Of a stretch of 64,000 bases of DNA, positions 46,434 through 56,032 are shown in pieces. This DNA comes from Psychrobacter alimentarius (GTDB lineage Bacteria > Pseudomonadota > Gammaproteobacteria > Pseudomonadales > Moraxellaceae), in the NCBI RefSeq assembly GCF_001606025.1, contig NZ_CP014945.1, positions 2,728,001-2,792,000 of the forward strand. Direction: 5' to 3'. The notes below the pieces were generated by a model that was not told where the DNA came from, made no database searches, and saw nothing but the letters and a program-made list of their open reading frames with translations. Position 1 is the stretch's first letter. Every line of letters starts with the position of its first letter. Made by a program: the position numbers and the translations under genes.

Positions 46434-46916
46434 TTAACTTCTTTGGAGCGCGCGCTGTTGCAATGCTTTTATCTCTTTATCCAAGCCAGCGACAGGGCCT
46501 GATACAGGTATATTTGGCGCAATGTCTTGAATAGAAAAAGTATTGATAGGTGATGTGGATTTTACATTTATCTCCATCATCCACTCGGTCAGCTGTTTTG
46601 AGGAACTGACGTATGCAATACGCCCAAGACCTGCCCATGCATGAGCTGCTGCACACATTGCACAGTGTTCGCCTGAGGTATACACCACCGCTTTTGCCCT
46701 CGCATCAACTGTCATGTGTTGCGCCGCCCATTTTGCTACAGCGATTTCAGGATGATAAGTTGGATCCACCGTGTTAGCGCGGTTACGATCCTCACATAAA
46801 ACCTGACCGTCGCCATCAACCAACACACTACCAAACGGCTCATCGCCTGCTTCTAGAGCGTCGGCAGCCAGCGCTACGCAGCGGCGCAGATGTGGCATGT
46901 CATGATCAGTTATCAT
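46434..46916 (-). CDS. Nucleoside/base deaminase of the CDA superfamily
   Basis: 160 residues. Zinc site H55-P-E57 with SGEHCAMCAAAH supplying C85 and C88, i.e. [HC]xE plus CxxC; the usual Pro before the first Cys is His here, as in a known subgroup. Related to guanine deaminase and tRNA adenosine deaminase-like proteins, but TadA-specific features are absent, so the substrate is uncertain. Start chosen at ATG 46916, 6 nt after GGGAG, rather than 46922. It lies 33 bp upstream of argE on the same strand. Confidence 0.82.
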   Translation of the reverse strand: MITDHDMPHLRRCVALAADALEAGDEPFGSVLVDGDGQVLCEDRNRANTVDPTYHPEIAVAKWAAQHMTVDARAKAVVYTSGEHCAMCAAAHAWAGLGRIAYVSSSKQLTEWMMEINVKSTSPINTFSIQDIAPNIPVSGPVAGLDKEIKALQQRALQRS

Positions 46917-47106
46917 CCTCATCTCCCTTTATTCTTTTATCGCAAATTACTATTTTTATTCTATCGTCAATATACGTCAAAAAAAATATAGCGATGCCGA
47001 GATAACACTTATAAACACGTTGGCGCACAAAGCACGCAAACTTCGCCTCAGCAAACAGCTATCTGACGTCTATTTTCTATTCTAGCTTGACTATATATAA
47101 CATCAT

Positions 47107-47760
47107 TTACGATGGATTGTTTTGATTCATGATATCAATAACCGGTGGCATTGGTTTTGGTAATTTGCCTTCTGCTTGTAACTCTTTGGTCGTTTTGGCA
47201 TTGATGGCAAGCCCAGAGATAAGTGCAATATCTTTGACGGCTTTGCGCTTACGAGTTGCAAAGCTGACAGGTACCATACGTGCAAATTCGTAGAGGTACA
47301 AGTAAGACTCTTCACCACCTTCAAAATCTTCGTCATCCTCAAGGCGAATGGCACCAATTTTTGCCAAGTCGGATAGCATCTCGTTTTCCTCACTCGTGAG
47401 GCTACAATCGGTAATGCCAAAACCAGTCATAAAACCGTTCGCCCACTGTTTCAACGCTATCACACGCTCGTATAAATCGTGTTCATCATCCGGTATGAGC
47501 GGCATATAAGAATAGGCATCATCTTTGTCTTTAAGCTGGAATACAGTGTCCTCTGCTTCTTCTGTCAACAAGGTCAATGCAGCCTCTGGTAGTGACGCAA
47601 AGCTCAGCTCCTCAAACACCTTCGCCCATGTTGCTTCATCAGGGGCATTACAAGCTGTCATAAGCCCTGTCATCAAGCCATGTACCTCACTGATAGATAC
47701 ATCAGTCCAGTCGTCAAAAGCGGTCAGCCAAGTATTCCAGCCAGAAATATTGTCATTCAT
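47107..47760 (-). CDS. YgfB/UPF0149 family protein
   Basis: 217 residues. The N-terminal SEVHGLMTGLMTACNAPDE and the central FLTG-like block ALKQWANGFMTGFGI are hallmarks of UPF0149. In Pseudomonas the YgfB relative influences ampDh3 expression and beta-lactam tolerance; that is known for the family, not shown here. It is divergent from the coiled-coil/zapA pair, as in pseudomonads (ygfB, coiled-coil gene, zapA). Confidence 0.88.
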   Translation of the reverse strand: MNDNISGWNTWLTAFDDWTDVSISEVHGLMTGLMTACNAPDEATWAKVFEELSFASLPEAALTLLTEEAEDTVFQLKDKDDAYSYMPLIPDDEHDLYERVIALKQWANGFMTGFGITDCSLTSEENEMLSDLAKIGAIRLEDDEDFEGGEESYLYLYEFARMVPVSFATRKRKAVKDIALISGLAINAKTTKELQAEGKLPKPMPPVIDIMNQNNPS

Positions 47761-47973
47761 AATAGATATCCTAATGAGTGGTTATTGCTTAAAAAACAGA
47801 AAATAGACGCTGTACCCTGTCACTAACAAAAGCGCGCCTAATAAATATAAAAAGGCCAAGCCTAATACGCGTAATTACTTTGTTGATATAGATATTATGC
47901 GGTCACCTATGGCATTATTAAACGCAGAGAACAAAATTCATTCACGCTTACTTGTTAAGGATAAAAACTGACT

Positions 47974-48414
47974 ATGTATGATCAACTTAAACTATTAGAA
48001 AAAACGATACTCGACATAAAAAAGCAGTATCAGCTTGTCAGTGCTGAACTTAGCAGCCTCAAACAAAATCCCGTCACCAATACCCAAGAGCTGACTGCAC
48101 TACAAAATAAGCTCAATACGAGCCATACAGAACGCGACGGTGCCAAAAAACAATTGAATGATCTCGACAAGCGCTATCAAAATCTTGCAGAAGCGCATCA
48201 TATGATTGGTGAAGAGCAAGACAAGCTGCAAAAACAGATCAGCGAATTAAAACAACAAAACAATGAGCTGCAGCAGCATAACAAAGAATTGAAACAGCAG
48301 TATCACGATATTAAACAGCAAAATAGTGACTTACAAAAGAAAAATCAATTGGCCGCTGAGCGAACGCAAGTTGTCTTGAAACGCTTGACCCGTATTGACC
48401 AAGCAGAAGGTTAG
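47974..48414 (+). CDS. Coiled-coil protein, ZapB/TIGR02449-like
   Basis: 146 residues, almost wholly coiled coil with heptads of Leu and many Gln, Glu and Lys (for example KQQNNELQQHNKELKQQY). In pseudomonads a small coiled-coil gene (TIGR02449 type) lies between ygfB and zapA, exactly this position. ZapB-like support of the Z ring is inferred from context and shape; at 146 residues it is about twice the length of E. coli ZapB. 67 bp separate it from zapA. Confidence 0.7.
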   Translation: MYDQLKLLEKTILDIKKQYQLVSAELSSLKQNPVTNTQELTALQNKLNTSHTERDGAKKQLNDLDKRYQNLAEAHHMIGEEQDKLQKQISELKQQNNELQQHNKELKQQYHDIKQQNSDLQKKNQLAAERTQVVLKRLTRIDQAEG

Positions 48415-48481
48415 CCAGTCCATTCATCCTAGTAATATCTTATATTACTCATTTTACTGACCAGACATTGTAGGATTTATC

Positions 48482-48928
48482 ATGACCAATAACCACCCTA
48501 AATCTTCAGAAGAAAAGCTAGCCACCAACCAAACACGCTCTACTGACCCAAAATCACAAAAGATCGCGGCAACTGGAGCTGGCACCGCAACCGTCTCAGC
48601 CCAGTCTAAACCCAATACTAATAATACCCCTGAGCCTCAAATCAAAAAAGTCGATATTTCGATTGCGGGCGTTACTTACCCTATCTATTGTCCTGTACAT
48701 GAGCAAGAAGAGCTGCGCTCAGCAGTTTTTTATATTAATGACTATGCGCAAGAGCTCAGAAAAGACGCACCCAGTCTCAGTCAAGAAAACCTCTTGGTAT
48801 TATGCTGCTTAAACTTGTATGAAAAAATTCACGCCAATCAAAGAGATGATGAAGATCGTTTGCAAGAAAGCAGCCGATCTGACGCTTTACTTAATAAAAT
48901 CCTAAAAGACGCTCAATCCATCTTATAA
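48482..48928 (+). CDS. zapA: Cell division protein ZapA
   Basis: Bundles FtsZ protofilaments. The ZapA core starts near residue 57: KVDISIAGVTYPIYCPVHEQEEL in pieces (VDISIAGVTYPI), then AVFYINDYAQELR and LSQENLLVLCCLNLYEKI. A disordered 55-residue N-terminal extension (Asn/Thr/Ser/Lys-rich) makes it 148 residues against about 109 in E. coli. A C-terminal coiled coil follows. A terminator comes after. Confidence 0.9.
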   Translation: MTNNHPKSSEEKLATNQTRSTDPKSQKIAATGAGTATVSAQSKPNTNNTPEPQIKKVDISIAGVTYPIYCPVHEQEELRSAVFYINDYAQELRKDAPSLSQENLLVLCCLNLYEKIHANQRDDEDRLQESSRSDALLNKILKDAQSIL

Positions 48929-48971
48929 GCGGACAGTCAGTTTATAAGCAAATAGTCAGTCTCTAACAGAT

Positions 48972-49007
48972 AAGCGCCTAGCTCACGACAGCTAAGCGCT
49001 TTTTTTA
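48972..49007 (+). terminator. Rho-independent terminator after zapA
   Basis: Stem AAGCGC-C-TAGCT / AGCTA-A-GCGCTT with loop CACGAC, then seven Ts. I looked for 6S RNA here, which often follows zapA, but the spacer is only about 110 bp. Confidence 0.85.
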
Positions 49008-49042
49008 TACTTATACAATCGTCTGGCGCACAAGCGAATCAT

Positions 49043-49345
49043 CTACGCATGGGGATTGTAGACTTTACCAGCATGAAAATCCGCTTGGTGCTCATAATTG
49101 CAAAAGAATAATTCTTGATTGGCATCAACAGGATTATCACTAGCGTTAGCGGCAGCTATTGTCGGCTTAGTTTCTAGGACACCGCGATATTCAGCCAAAC
49201 TGTTACCACAGAAGTTGCACTGCCGCGGTGTGATCACATCACCTTCTTTTGGCATCATGCTCTTGGGAGGACGTGGATACATAAATTTATAGAATGCCCA
49301 CATTGAAGCCCAGATAACGAGAATGATGATAATAACGGCAAACAC
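49043..49345 (-). CDS. Small membrane protein with zinc-ribbon-like tail (PP0621-like)
   Basis: 100 residues: one N-terminal TM helix (residues 2-18), then a soluble part with QCNFCGNSL (CxxC) and LFFCNYEHQADFH (CxxxH), a plausible metal site. This layout resembles the PP0621 family. The start is a GTG at 49345 with AAAGGAG 8 nt upstream; the first internal ATG would cut the TM helix. It lies between zapA and glyS. Confidence 0.7.
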   Translation of the reverse strand: MFAVIIIILVIWASMWAFYKFMYPRPPKSMMPKEGDVITPRQCNFCGNSLAEYRGVLETKPTIAAANASDNPVDANQELFFCNYEHQADFHAGKVYNPHA

Positions 49346-49528
49346 GGCAGTGCTCCTTTGACGATGAATAAACGTTTATGAGTAACAGAAATCATTTGAT
49401 TGACCCTTCTGCAAAACGTCCTAATAGTATAACGTAACCATCAATAAGGATGACAGTATAATGATGAGACCAGTAGAGAGTTTAGCGATTTATCACCTTT
49501 ACGAGCCGTTTACTGTCATAGTTTACAC

Positions 49529-49560
49529 AAAAAAACTGGCCACAGAGGACCAGTTTCTTT
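49529..49560 (-). terminator. Rho-independent terminator after glyS
   Basis: Stem AAACTGG / CCAGTTT with an A7 run on the left, which reads as a T-tract on the minus strand; 40 bp past the glyS stop. Confidence 0.75.
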
Positions 49561-49599
49561 GAAATACCACTTGATGATTAATGCAGCGTTTTTAAAGAA

Positions 49600-51696
49600 T
49601 TACAACTGCAACTCACTAATATCCGCCACCGTTAAGAATAACGCACGAACCTGCTTCAATAATGCCAAGCGATTGTTTTTTAGTGCCTCATCTTCGCTAT
49701 TGACCATGACATTGTCAAAAAACTCGGTCAGTGGCTCATCCAAACTGGCAAGCGTTTGCAATACCTGAGTATAGTCTGCTTGCTCAAGCAATGGCGTAAC
49801 TGCTGTCTGTGCTTGGCGTACGCTGCCATACAATTTTTGTTCGGCAGGCTCGGTCAACAGCGTATCATCAACCGTATCAGAAACACTTACTTCTGATTTG
49901 GCCAATATATTAGCAACGCGTTTGTTAGAATCCGCCAACATCGACGCTTGTGACAGCGTGCTGAATGCTTGAACCGCACGAATACGTTGATCAAAATCAA
50001 GCGGCATATGCGGATTAATCGCTTGCACTGCCTGAATAGTATCAACGCTAACGCTTTGCTCTGTATACATCGCACGATAGCGCGAGTTTAAGAATGCCAT
50101 AACTTGAGTGAAGGTGTCGCCCATTTTGGCAATTTTACTGCCTCCGTTAGTGTCACTATAGCCTTTGATTGCTTGCTCAACCAATGCCACCAGATTGATG
50201 GGTAGTTGCTTTTCAATCAAAATACGCAAAATACCAATGGCTGAGCGACGTAAGCTAAACGGATCTTTTGACCCAGTAGGCGCTTGATCAATCGCAAAAA
50301 TACCGACCAAGGTATCCAAACGGTCTGCTAGAGCTAAACAAATACCAATTGGCGTTTGCGGTAAGACATCACCACTAAACTTAGGCAAATATTGTTCTTC
50401 CAAACTGGCGGCAACGGCTTCTGTCTCACCATCCAAACGCGCATAGTATGTACCAGCGATACCCTGCAACTCAGGATATTCGCCTACCAATGAGCTTGCC
50501 AAATCGGCTTTGGACAACATAGCAGCACGTACGGCTTCATCAACACTGATGTCGTGACCTTGCTGCTGCAGCAAAGTGGCAATAAACGCAGATAACTTAG
50601 CAATACGCTCAGACTTGTCCCAAATTGTACCGAGCTTATCTTGGAATACTCGGGTTTTTAGGCTTTCTGTGAGTGCAAACAGTGGATGCTTTTGATCTTG
50701 TAAGAAGAAAAACTCGGCATCAGCCAAACGCGGACGTACGACCTTTTCATTACCTTCGATGATCTGGTTCGGATCTTGAGACCTGATATTGGTAATAAAA
50801 ATAAAGTACGGTTGCAACTTGCCTGCTTTATCGGTCAAACAAAAATACTTTTGGTCCGCTTGCATGGTCGAGATCAGCGCTTCTTGGGGCACTTGTAAAA
50901 AACGTGTCTCAAAGCTTGCTCGTAGGGCAATTGGAAAATCAACCAAGGCCGTTACTTCGTCTAACAAGTCTTGCGGCACGATAGCATCGGAATTAACCTC
51001 ATCTGCCAATGTTTTGACTTGGTTTTTGATCAGCGTTTGGCGCTTATCAAAGTCTGCCACAACCTTTAAACCCTCTAGCAACGATTCATAATCATTGGCT
51101 TGGGCAATGTCATGATAATCAGGACTATGGAAGCGATGACCACGAGTTTGCGCACCTGTTTGGTGGCCTTGGATAATGGCATGAATAACTGCATCATCTT
51201 GCATCAACACCGCCCACTGGACGGGACGAACGAACTCATTACGGCTGGCACCCGAGCGCATGCGTTTTGCAATCGGCAGATTATCAAGCGCCGTCTGAAA
51301 AATAGTAGGCAATAGCTCTGTTATGGCTTGACCATGGATGGTTTGCTCAAAGCCCACATAATCGCCTTTATCGGTATTAATAGTAATCAGCTCACTAGCC
51401 TCAATGCCTAAGCCTTTGGCAAAACCCATGGCAGCACGGGTTGGATTGCCATCACTATCAAACGCGGCTTTGATGGCAGGGCCGCGTTTTTGTTCCGTGC
51501 GATCTGGCTGCTTGTCACTAATGCCTTGAATCTGAATCGCCAAACGACGCGGCGCGGCAAATGATTTGATGCTATCGAAGCTGATTTCTGCTTCGCGTAA
51601 TTGCTCAGTGACGCTCGCTTGTAGCGCGTCACGTAGTGGCTTTAAGCTTTTTGGAGGTAGCTCTTCACACCCCAGTTCAAATAGAATAGTACTCAT
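49600..51696 (-). CDS. glyS: Glycyl-tRNA synthetase beta subunit
   Basis: Beta chain of the alpha2-beta2 bacterial GlyRS; binds tRNA-Gly. The N-terminal LFELGCEELPPKSLKPL, FAAPRRLA, KRMRSGASRNEFVRPVQWA and an HD-domain-like region with LADRLDTLVGIFAIDQAPTGSKDPFSLRRSA in segments are typical. 698 residues fits. glyQ lies 9 bp upstream, the usual glyQ-glyS operon. Confidence 0.97.
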   Translation of the reverse strand: MSTILFELGCEELPPKSLKPLRDALQASVTEQLREAEISFDSIKSFAAPRRLAIQIQGISDKQPDRTEQKRGPAIKAAFDSDGNPTRAAMGFAKGLGIEASELITINTDKGDYVGFEQTIHGQAITELLPTIFQTALDNLPIAKRMRSGASRNEFVRPVQWAVLMQDDAVIHAIIQGHQTGAQTRGHRFHSPDYHDIAQANDYESLLEGLKVVADFDKRQTLIKNQVKTLADEVNSDAIVPQDLLDEVTALVDFPIALRASFETRFLQVPQEALISTMQADQKYFCLTDKAGKLQPYFIFITNIRSQDPNQIIEGNEKVVRPRLADAEFFFLQDQKHPLFALTESLKTRVFQDKLGTIWDKSERIAKLSAFIATLLQQQGHDISVDEAVRAAMLSKADLASSLVGEYPELQGIAGTYYARLDGETEAVAASLEEQYLPKFSGDVLPQTPIGICLALADRLDTLVGIFAIDQAPTGSKDPFSLRRSAIGILRILIEKQLPINLVALVEQAIKGYSDTNGGSKIAKMGDTFTQVMAFLNSRYRAMYTEQSVSVDTIQAVQAINPHMPLDFDQRIRAVQAFSTLSQASMLADSNKRVANILAKSEVSVSDTVDDTLLTEPAEQKLYGSVRQAQTAVTPLLEQADYTQVLQTLASLDEPLTEFFDNVMVNSEDEALKNNRLALLKQVRALFLTVADISELQL

Positions 51697-51705
51697 GGGA
51701 TGCTC

Positions 51706-52746
51706 CTATTTATTGTCGTTAGTCGTTTGAGTATTGTTGGCATTTGCAGTGTCTGTCTTTTCTTTTGGCAAATACTTATCGATCGCTTCTTGACGATGGG
51801 CTTCATCGGCTAATGGGAAACCAAGTTTGGCACGAGCCTCAACATAACCAAAAGCGACCTTACGGGCGAGCGTACGTACGCGCAAGATAAAGCGCTGACG
51901 CTCAGTGACTGAAATCGCACCGCGGGCATCAAGTAAGTTAAAGGCATGTGACGCTTTTAGTACCATCTCATAAGCAGGTAATGGCAAGCCTGCATCAACC
52001 AACTTATCCGCTTGTTGCTCATAAAAGTCAAACATCTCACCCATCATTGGCACATCGGCGTGCTCAAAGTTATAGGTCGACTGCTCCACTTCGTTTTGAT
52101 GAAAAACATCGCCATAAGTGACACGGCCAAACTCGCCATCTGCCCATACCAAATCATAAACGCTATCGACGCCTTGTACATACATCGCTAGGCGCTCAAG
52201 ACCGTAAGTAATCTCGCCTGTGACAGGGAAACACTCAATGCCGCCGACTTGCTGGAAATACGTAAACTGAGTCACTTCCATACCGTTTAGCCAAATCTCC
52301 CAACCAAGACCCCACGCCCCAAGCGTTGGCGACTCCCAGTTGTCTTCAACGAAACGGACATCATGCACCAATGGATCAATACCAATGGCTCTCAATGAAT
52401 CCAAATACAGCTCTTGAATATTAGGCGGATTGGGCTTGAGTACCACTTGAAACTGATAATAATGCTGTAGACGGTTTGGGTTATCACCATAGCGACCATC
52501 GGTTGGGCGACGTGATGGCTGCACATAAGCGGCGTTCCAGCGCTCAGGACCTAATGAGCGCAAAAACGTCGCCGTATGAAAAGTACCGGCACCGACTTCC
52601 ATGTCATAGGGCTGCAAAATCACACAGCCTTTATCAGCCCAAAAATTCTGTAACGTTAGAATTAAATCTTGAAAGGTCATCGGTTGAGGGTCTTTGTCTT
52701 GTATCATTGGGGTTGTCGCTTCGGATGTCATAGTTTGGGTTTTCAT
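51706..52746 (-). CDS. glyQ: Glycyl-tRNA synthetase alpha subunit
   Basis: Class II catalytic chain of tetrameric Gly[65 protein letters not shown] and [24 protein letters not shown] are all conserved. 346 residues against about 303 in E. coli; the extra length is a Thr-rich N-terminal lead of about 22 residues and an Asn/Thr-rich tail. The ATG at 52746 is used. Confidence 0.97.
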   Translation of the reverse strand: MKTQTMTSEATTPMIQDKDPQPMTFQDLILTLQNFWADKGCVILQPYDMEVGAGTFHTATFLRSLGPERWNAAYVQPSRRPTDGRYGDNPNRLQHYYQFQVVLKPNPPNIQELYLDSLRAIGIDPLVHDVRFVEDNWESPTLGAWGLGWEIWLNGMEVTQFTYFQQVGGIECFPVTGEITYGLERLAMYVQGVDSVYDLVWADGEFGRVTYGDVFHQNEVEQSTYNFEHADVPMMGEMFDFYEQQADKLVDAGLPLPAYEMVLKASHAFNLLDARGAISVTERQRFILRVRTLARKVAFGYVEARAKLGFPLADEAHRQEAIDKYLPKEKTDTANANNTQTTNDNK

Positions 52747-53161
52747 AGTAAAGCCACTGTGGAATGAGTATGATTAAATAAACCGTTGATAGCATTCGTA
52801 TCGCCTATTTAGCAACGACTCTATTTGCCTGCTCACCTTACTAAAAATTGACTGTTTTATCCATATTTACGTCAACTAAATTTGCATTGTATCCATAAAT
52901 GTTTATTTATGAGCTCGATTTGCCGTAATAAACTGATGTTGAGGTCATCAAAAGTCACAAACAAAAAAATACCCAAATGCGTGAGCATCTGGGCAGGAGG
53001 AAAAGTCTATCGCTGGTATCCTGATGAGTCAGGCTTTTTGTTTTTTGGAGTCTAACCTTGGTATCACTTTGTTTATCAATTGGTCGTACTATTTAACTGG
53101 TCTTACCTAACTGGTTTTGAGGTGCTTATAGTAAATCTATTTTTATAATAAATTTGCCTTA
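52747..53161. other. Intergenic region upstream of glyQ
   Basis: 415 bp with the terminator of the PspC-like gene at 52963-52993 and the presumed glyQS promoter nearer 52747. I looked for a T-box leader and saw none. Confidence 0.5.
52963..52993 (-). terminator. Hairpin terminator after PspC-like gene
   Basis: Stem CCCA-A-ATGC / GCAT-C-TGGG with tetraloop GTGA and an A7 run that reads as T7 on the minus strand. It is about 170 bp from the gene's stop, so the leader or tail is long. Confidence 0.55.
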
Positions 53162-53374
53162 TTATTGGTAAGACTGACTATTGGCCTTTGGCATAATGAT
53201 CCACAATATGATATAGATCAAAATCCCAGGTACTGCCGCACTTAGTGAAGATATAACCACAAACAGCAATCTTACCCAAGTGGGTGACCAGCCTGCATAT
53301 TCTGCTATACCGCCCATAACACCAGCGATCATCTTATTGTTCTGAGAACGATGTAATTTTGCTAACTTAGCCAA
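53162..53374 (-). CDS. PspC-domain membrane protein
   Basis: 70 residues. LHRSQNNKMIAGVMGGIAEYAGW followed by TWVRLLFVVISSLS and a second hydrophobic stretch (GILIYIILWIIMPK) is the PspC domain, a membrane stress-response module. The start is TTG at 53374 preceded by AGAGAGG; the first internal ATG falls inside the conserved motif. No pspA or pspB nearby. Confidence 0.85.
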   Translation of the reverse strand: MAKLAKLHRSQNNKMIAGVMGGIAEYAGWSPTWVRLLFVVISSLSAAVPGILIYIILWIIMPKANSQSYQ

Positions 53375-53920
53375 ACCAAATACCTCTCTATAAATTATAT
53401 TTTGTGACTTATATTTTTTTAATTTTATCCATTTAGGATTTATGTTGAATCTTAAAAATAGTTAATCTGCTTAACTTATGAATAATTATATCAATCATTT
53501 TTTATTTATCTGTTGATAGTATAGAAGTCCTTTGTGAGTTTATGATACTCAAACTTGCTTCAACCTATCATATAGCCTCATAAACCCCTGATTTTAAATA
53601 ATTATTTCAAAATGTTTCAGCTAAAGGTTTGTTTCTCAAATCTTACCATCTTACAAATTACTCTCTATTATTCACAAGCCAAATCCAACACATGGCTCTC
53701 GTTTTAATGCGCTATGAGTCCATAAAAACATCATAGCCTAACTGCTTATTTGGTTATAAAAAAACTTCTCTGATAAAGACAAAATTTAAGTCATATTTAC
53801 AATAACCTACCTGTAAATCCCCTCGAACCTTTATACCATGCTGTTAAACAGCGTAAACCAAATAATTTATTAATAATATCGATAATAATAAGGCTATATA
53901 AGCCTAGAGTGAGGATAATT
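53375..53920. promoter_or_regulatory. AT-rich region upstream of the nadR-like/pnuC operon
   Basis: 546 bp without a visible gene. Near its 3' end are two inverted repeats: ATTTACA-N10-TGTAAAT (53795-53818) and GCTGTT-A-AACAGC (53840-53852), 70-125 bp before the nadR-like ATG. They are candidate operators for NAD-responsive control, but the regulator is unknown. Confidence 0.45.
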
Positions 53921-54973
53921 ATGTATGATACTGGATTGATGATTGGACAATTTGAGCCACTGCATTTAGGACACATGCGCAGCATACTAGAGGCATCAGG
54001 GCAGGCAAAAACCTTGCATATTGTCATTACGACAACCCCCTCTCCTCATCCAGATTTTAACATCACCTTGCAGGACAAAGCACGCTGGCTACAGATGGCT
54101 TGCGCAGATTTGCCATTTATTCAGATTCACACTACAGATGAGATCGAACTGCCCTGTCATGAGCATTTTGCTAATAGTAGCTTTGATACAGCGACTAGCA
54201 GTACTCAGTTGCAACACTTACTCGACACATTGTCCTTACCCATAGAGACCGCATTGTTTTTGGCGGACAACCATCCATTGGTTCATAGTCCAACACAGCA
54301 GCAAGCACCACTAGCAATGAAGATTGTTGCTACGTCAGCACAACCTGAGTTTGACACTCTCGCTATTGCCCAAAATCCTATTGCACATTGGTCAGCACTG
54401 CACCCACAAGTGTGCGGTGACTACACAAAAACCATCGCCATCGTTGGCGGCGAAAGCTCCGGCAAAACCACATTGGTACATAAACTGGCCAATCATTATG
54501 GTGCCAGCTTTGCGCTTGAGATGGGTCGCCTGTATGTCGGTACGGATTTGGGTGGTAGTGAGGTTGGATTGCAGTACAGTGACTATGCCCCTATTGTGCT
54601 CAATCATGCCCAAGCCATTAGAGAAGCAAAATCCTGTGCGACGGCACCTGTTACCATCGTTGACACGGATTTTGTGACCACACAAGCTTTCTGTGAAGAG
54701 TATGAAGGTCGTACTCATCCGTTTGTGGCCGCTTGTATTGATGAGTTCCGTTTAGACCATACCATTATGCTTGACAACAATACGCCATGGATTGACGATG
54801 GCATGCGCTCTTTGGGTACACCCGAGGCGCGAGGACGCTTTGAGCAGCGCTTAGTAGACATCTTTGCGCGTCATGATATCGCGCCGCACATGATCGACCA
54901 GCCCGATTATGATGCGCGCTACCAGCAAGCGTTGCTGTTTATTGATCAGCATATCTATGGTAAAAAACCATAA
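53921..54973 (+). CDS. NadR-like NMN adenylyltransferase/ribosylnicotinamide kinase
   Basis: Converts nicotinamide riboside to NMN and then NAD. The N-terminal nucleotidyltransferase domain has GQFEPLHLGHMRSI with H15-x-x-H18. The C-terminal kinase domain has the P-loop VGGESSGKTTLVHKLA near residue 170 and DTDFVTTQAFCEEYEG. The HTH repressor domain of E. coli NadR is missing (350 against 410 residues), so it is probably not a regulator. The ATG at 53921 follows GAGGATAATT. pnuC is 133 bp downstream. Confidence 0.9.
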   Translation: MYDTGLMIGQFEPLHLGHMRSILEASGQAKTLHIVITTTPSPHPDFNITLQDKARWLQMACADLPFIQIHTTDEIELPCHEHFANSSFDTATSSTQLQHLLDTLSLPIETALFLADNHPLVHSPTQQQAPLAMKIVATSAQPEFDTLAIAQNPIAHWSALHPQVCGDYTKTIAIVGGESSGKTTLVHKLANHYGASFALEMGRLYVGTDLGGSEVGLQYSDYAPIVLNHAQAIREAKSCATAPVTIVDTDFVTTQAFCEEYEGRTHPFVAACIDEFRLDHTIMLDNNTPWIDDGMRSLGTPEARGRFEQRLVDIFARHDIAPHMIDQPDYDARYQQALLFIDQHIYGKKP

Positions 54974-55106
54974 AATATATTCGACCAGACAATCAATTAA
55001 AAATATAACAGGTCATAGATAATTGGTTACTACTGATATCTCTCATTTTTATATGATTTCATCAGTATTAGGCAATCATCGACATTCATTTTTAGGGAAG
55101 AGCGCT

Positions 55107-55838
55107 ATGCTTATTCAGTTATTGGACAACATCACTGGCAAATGGGCCATGCAATGGATTGTTATTTGGTTCATTTGCGGTGTTATTGCTTTGTCCGCAG
55201 GATTTTGGCTCACCACCGACCACACCACACTTGATATGTTCTATTTGGGCGTCTCTTTTGTCGGGTTGGTCTGCGTGGTCTCGCTGTCGTTTCGCAAAAA
55301 TGTCATGGGTAATGGTCTTGGGATGGCAGCCACGGCAGGCGAAGTGGTGGTACAAGCCACCTCAGGCGCAGTTGGTTTAATGCTCGCCCCTTTGTTTAAC
55401 TTTTTTACCCACGTTTATGGGATTTTTTATTGGTCCAAACACACCGATCCTGACGGTGACATGATACCCAAATCTGCCAACAAAGCAGTTTGGTTAATCA
55501 CCGCTGTGTTTATTATTCTTGGTCTGGCGCTTTTCCCAACCGTAAATAGCTTATTGGCGAGCTACGGCTATGCGGTGGTCGAGGACGATAACAGTAAATT
55601 TTTAGGATTTATTTCTTTTTTCTGGATCAATGTGATTGCGTTTGTGCTTTCAATCACAGCACAGGCCGCGATGATTTTGCGCTATTCGTTTAACTGGTGG
55701 TTATGGATCATCGTGAATTTTGTTTGGCTTATCGTCAACCTCATGTCTGGCAATTATATTTTTGCCATTCAAACTATGATTTATCAAATCAACGCCTTCA
55801 TCGGTCTTTATGAATGGCAGCGCAGCGAACAGAGTTAA
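55107..55838 (+). CDS. pnuC: Nicotinamide riboside transporter PnuC
   Basis: Seven-TM facilitator for nicotinamide riboside, feeding the NadR-like kinase encoded upstream. Conserved parts: NFFTHVYGIFYWSKHT-type loop (FFTHVYGIFYW), and at the C-terminus WWLWIIVNFVWLIVNLMSGNY then MIYQINAFIGLYEW. The ATG at 55107 (MLIQLLDNIT), preceded by AGGGAAGAG, gives 243 residues, close to E. coli PnuC (239). The longer frame starts at a TTG. Confidence 0.93.
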   Translation: MLIQLLDNITGKWAMQWIVIWFICGVIALSAGFWLTTDHTTLDMFYLGVSFVGLVCVVSLSFRKNVMGNGLGMAATAGEVVVQATSGAVGLMLAPLFNFFTHVYGIFYWSKHTDPDGDMIPKSANKAVWLITAVFIILGLALFPTVNSLLASYGYAVVEDDNSKFLGFISFFWINVIAFVLSITAQAAMILRYSFNWWLWIIVNFVWLIVNLMSGNYIFAIQTMIYQINAFIGLYEWQRSEQS

Positions 55839-56032
55839 AGGTTTAATTAGAGAAAAACGCGTTTGGATTTGAGTAGCAAGTTGAGCGGTACAGCTAGATT
55901 TGACTGTGCCGTCTACTAGATAAAATGGCAGACATACTCAATTAATGCTACAACTGATACCAAGGACTGTTTGATTACCGACATGGTAATCAATATCTGT
56001 CCATCATATCAATGGCTAACAAGGAGGTTAGT

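Noticed and set aside
48929..49042. 6S RNA gene downstream of zapA
   Set aside because: Only about 110 bp are available and a terminator occupies a third of it, so a roughly 180-nt 6S RNA does not fit.
52747..53161. T-box or other riboswitch leader before glyQS
   Set aside because: No conserved T-box core or paired leader structure is visible. The one hairpin is a minus-strand terminator of the preceding gene.
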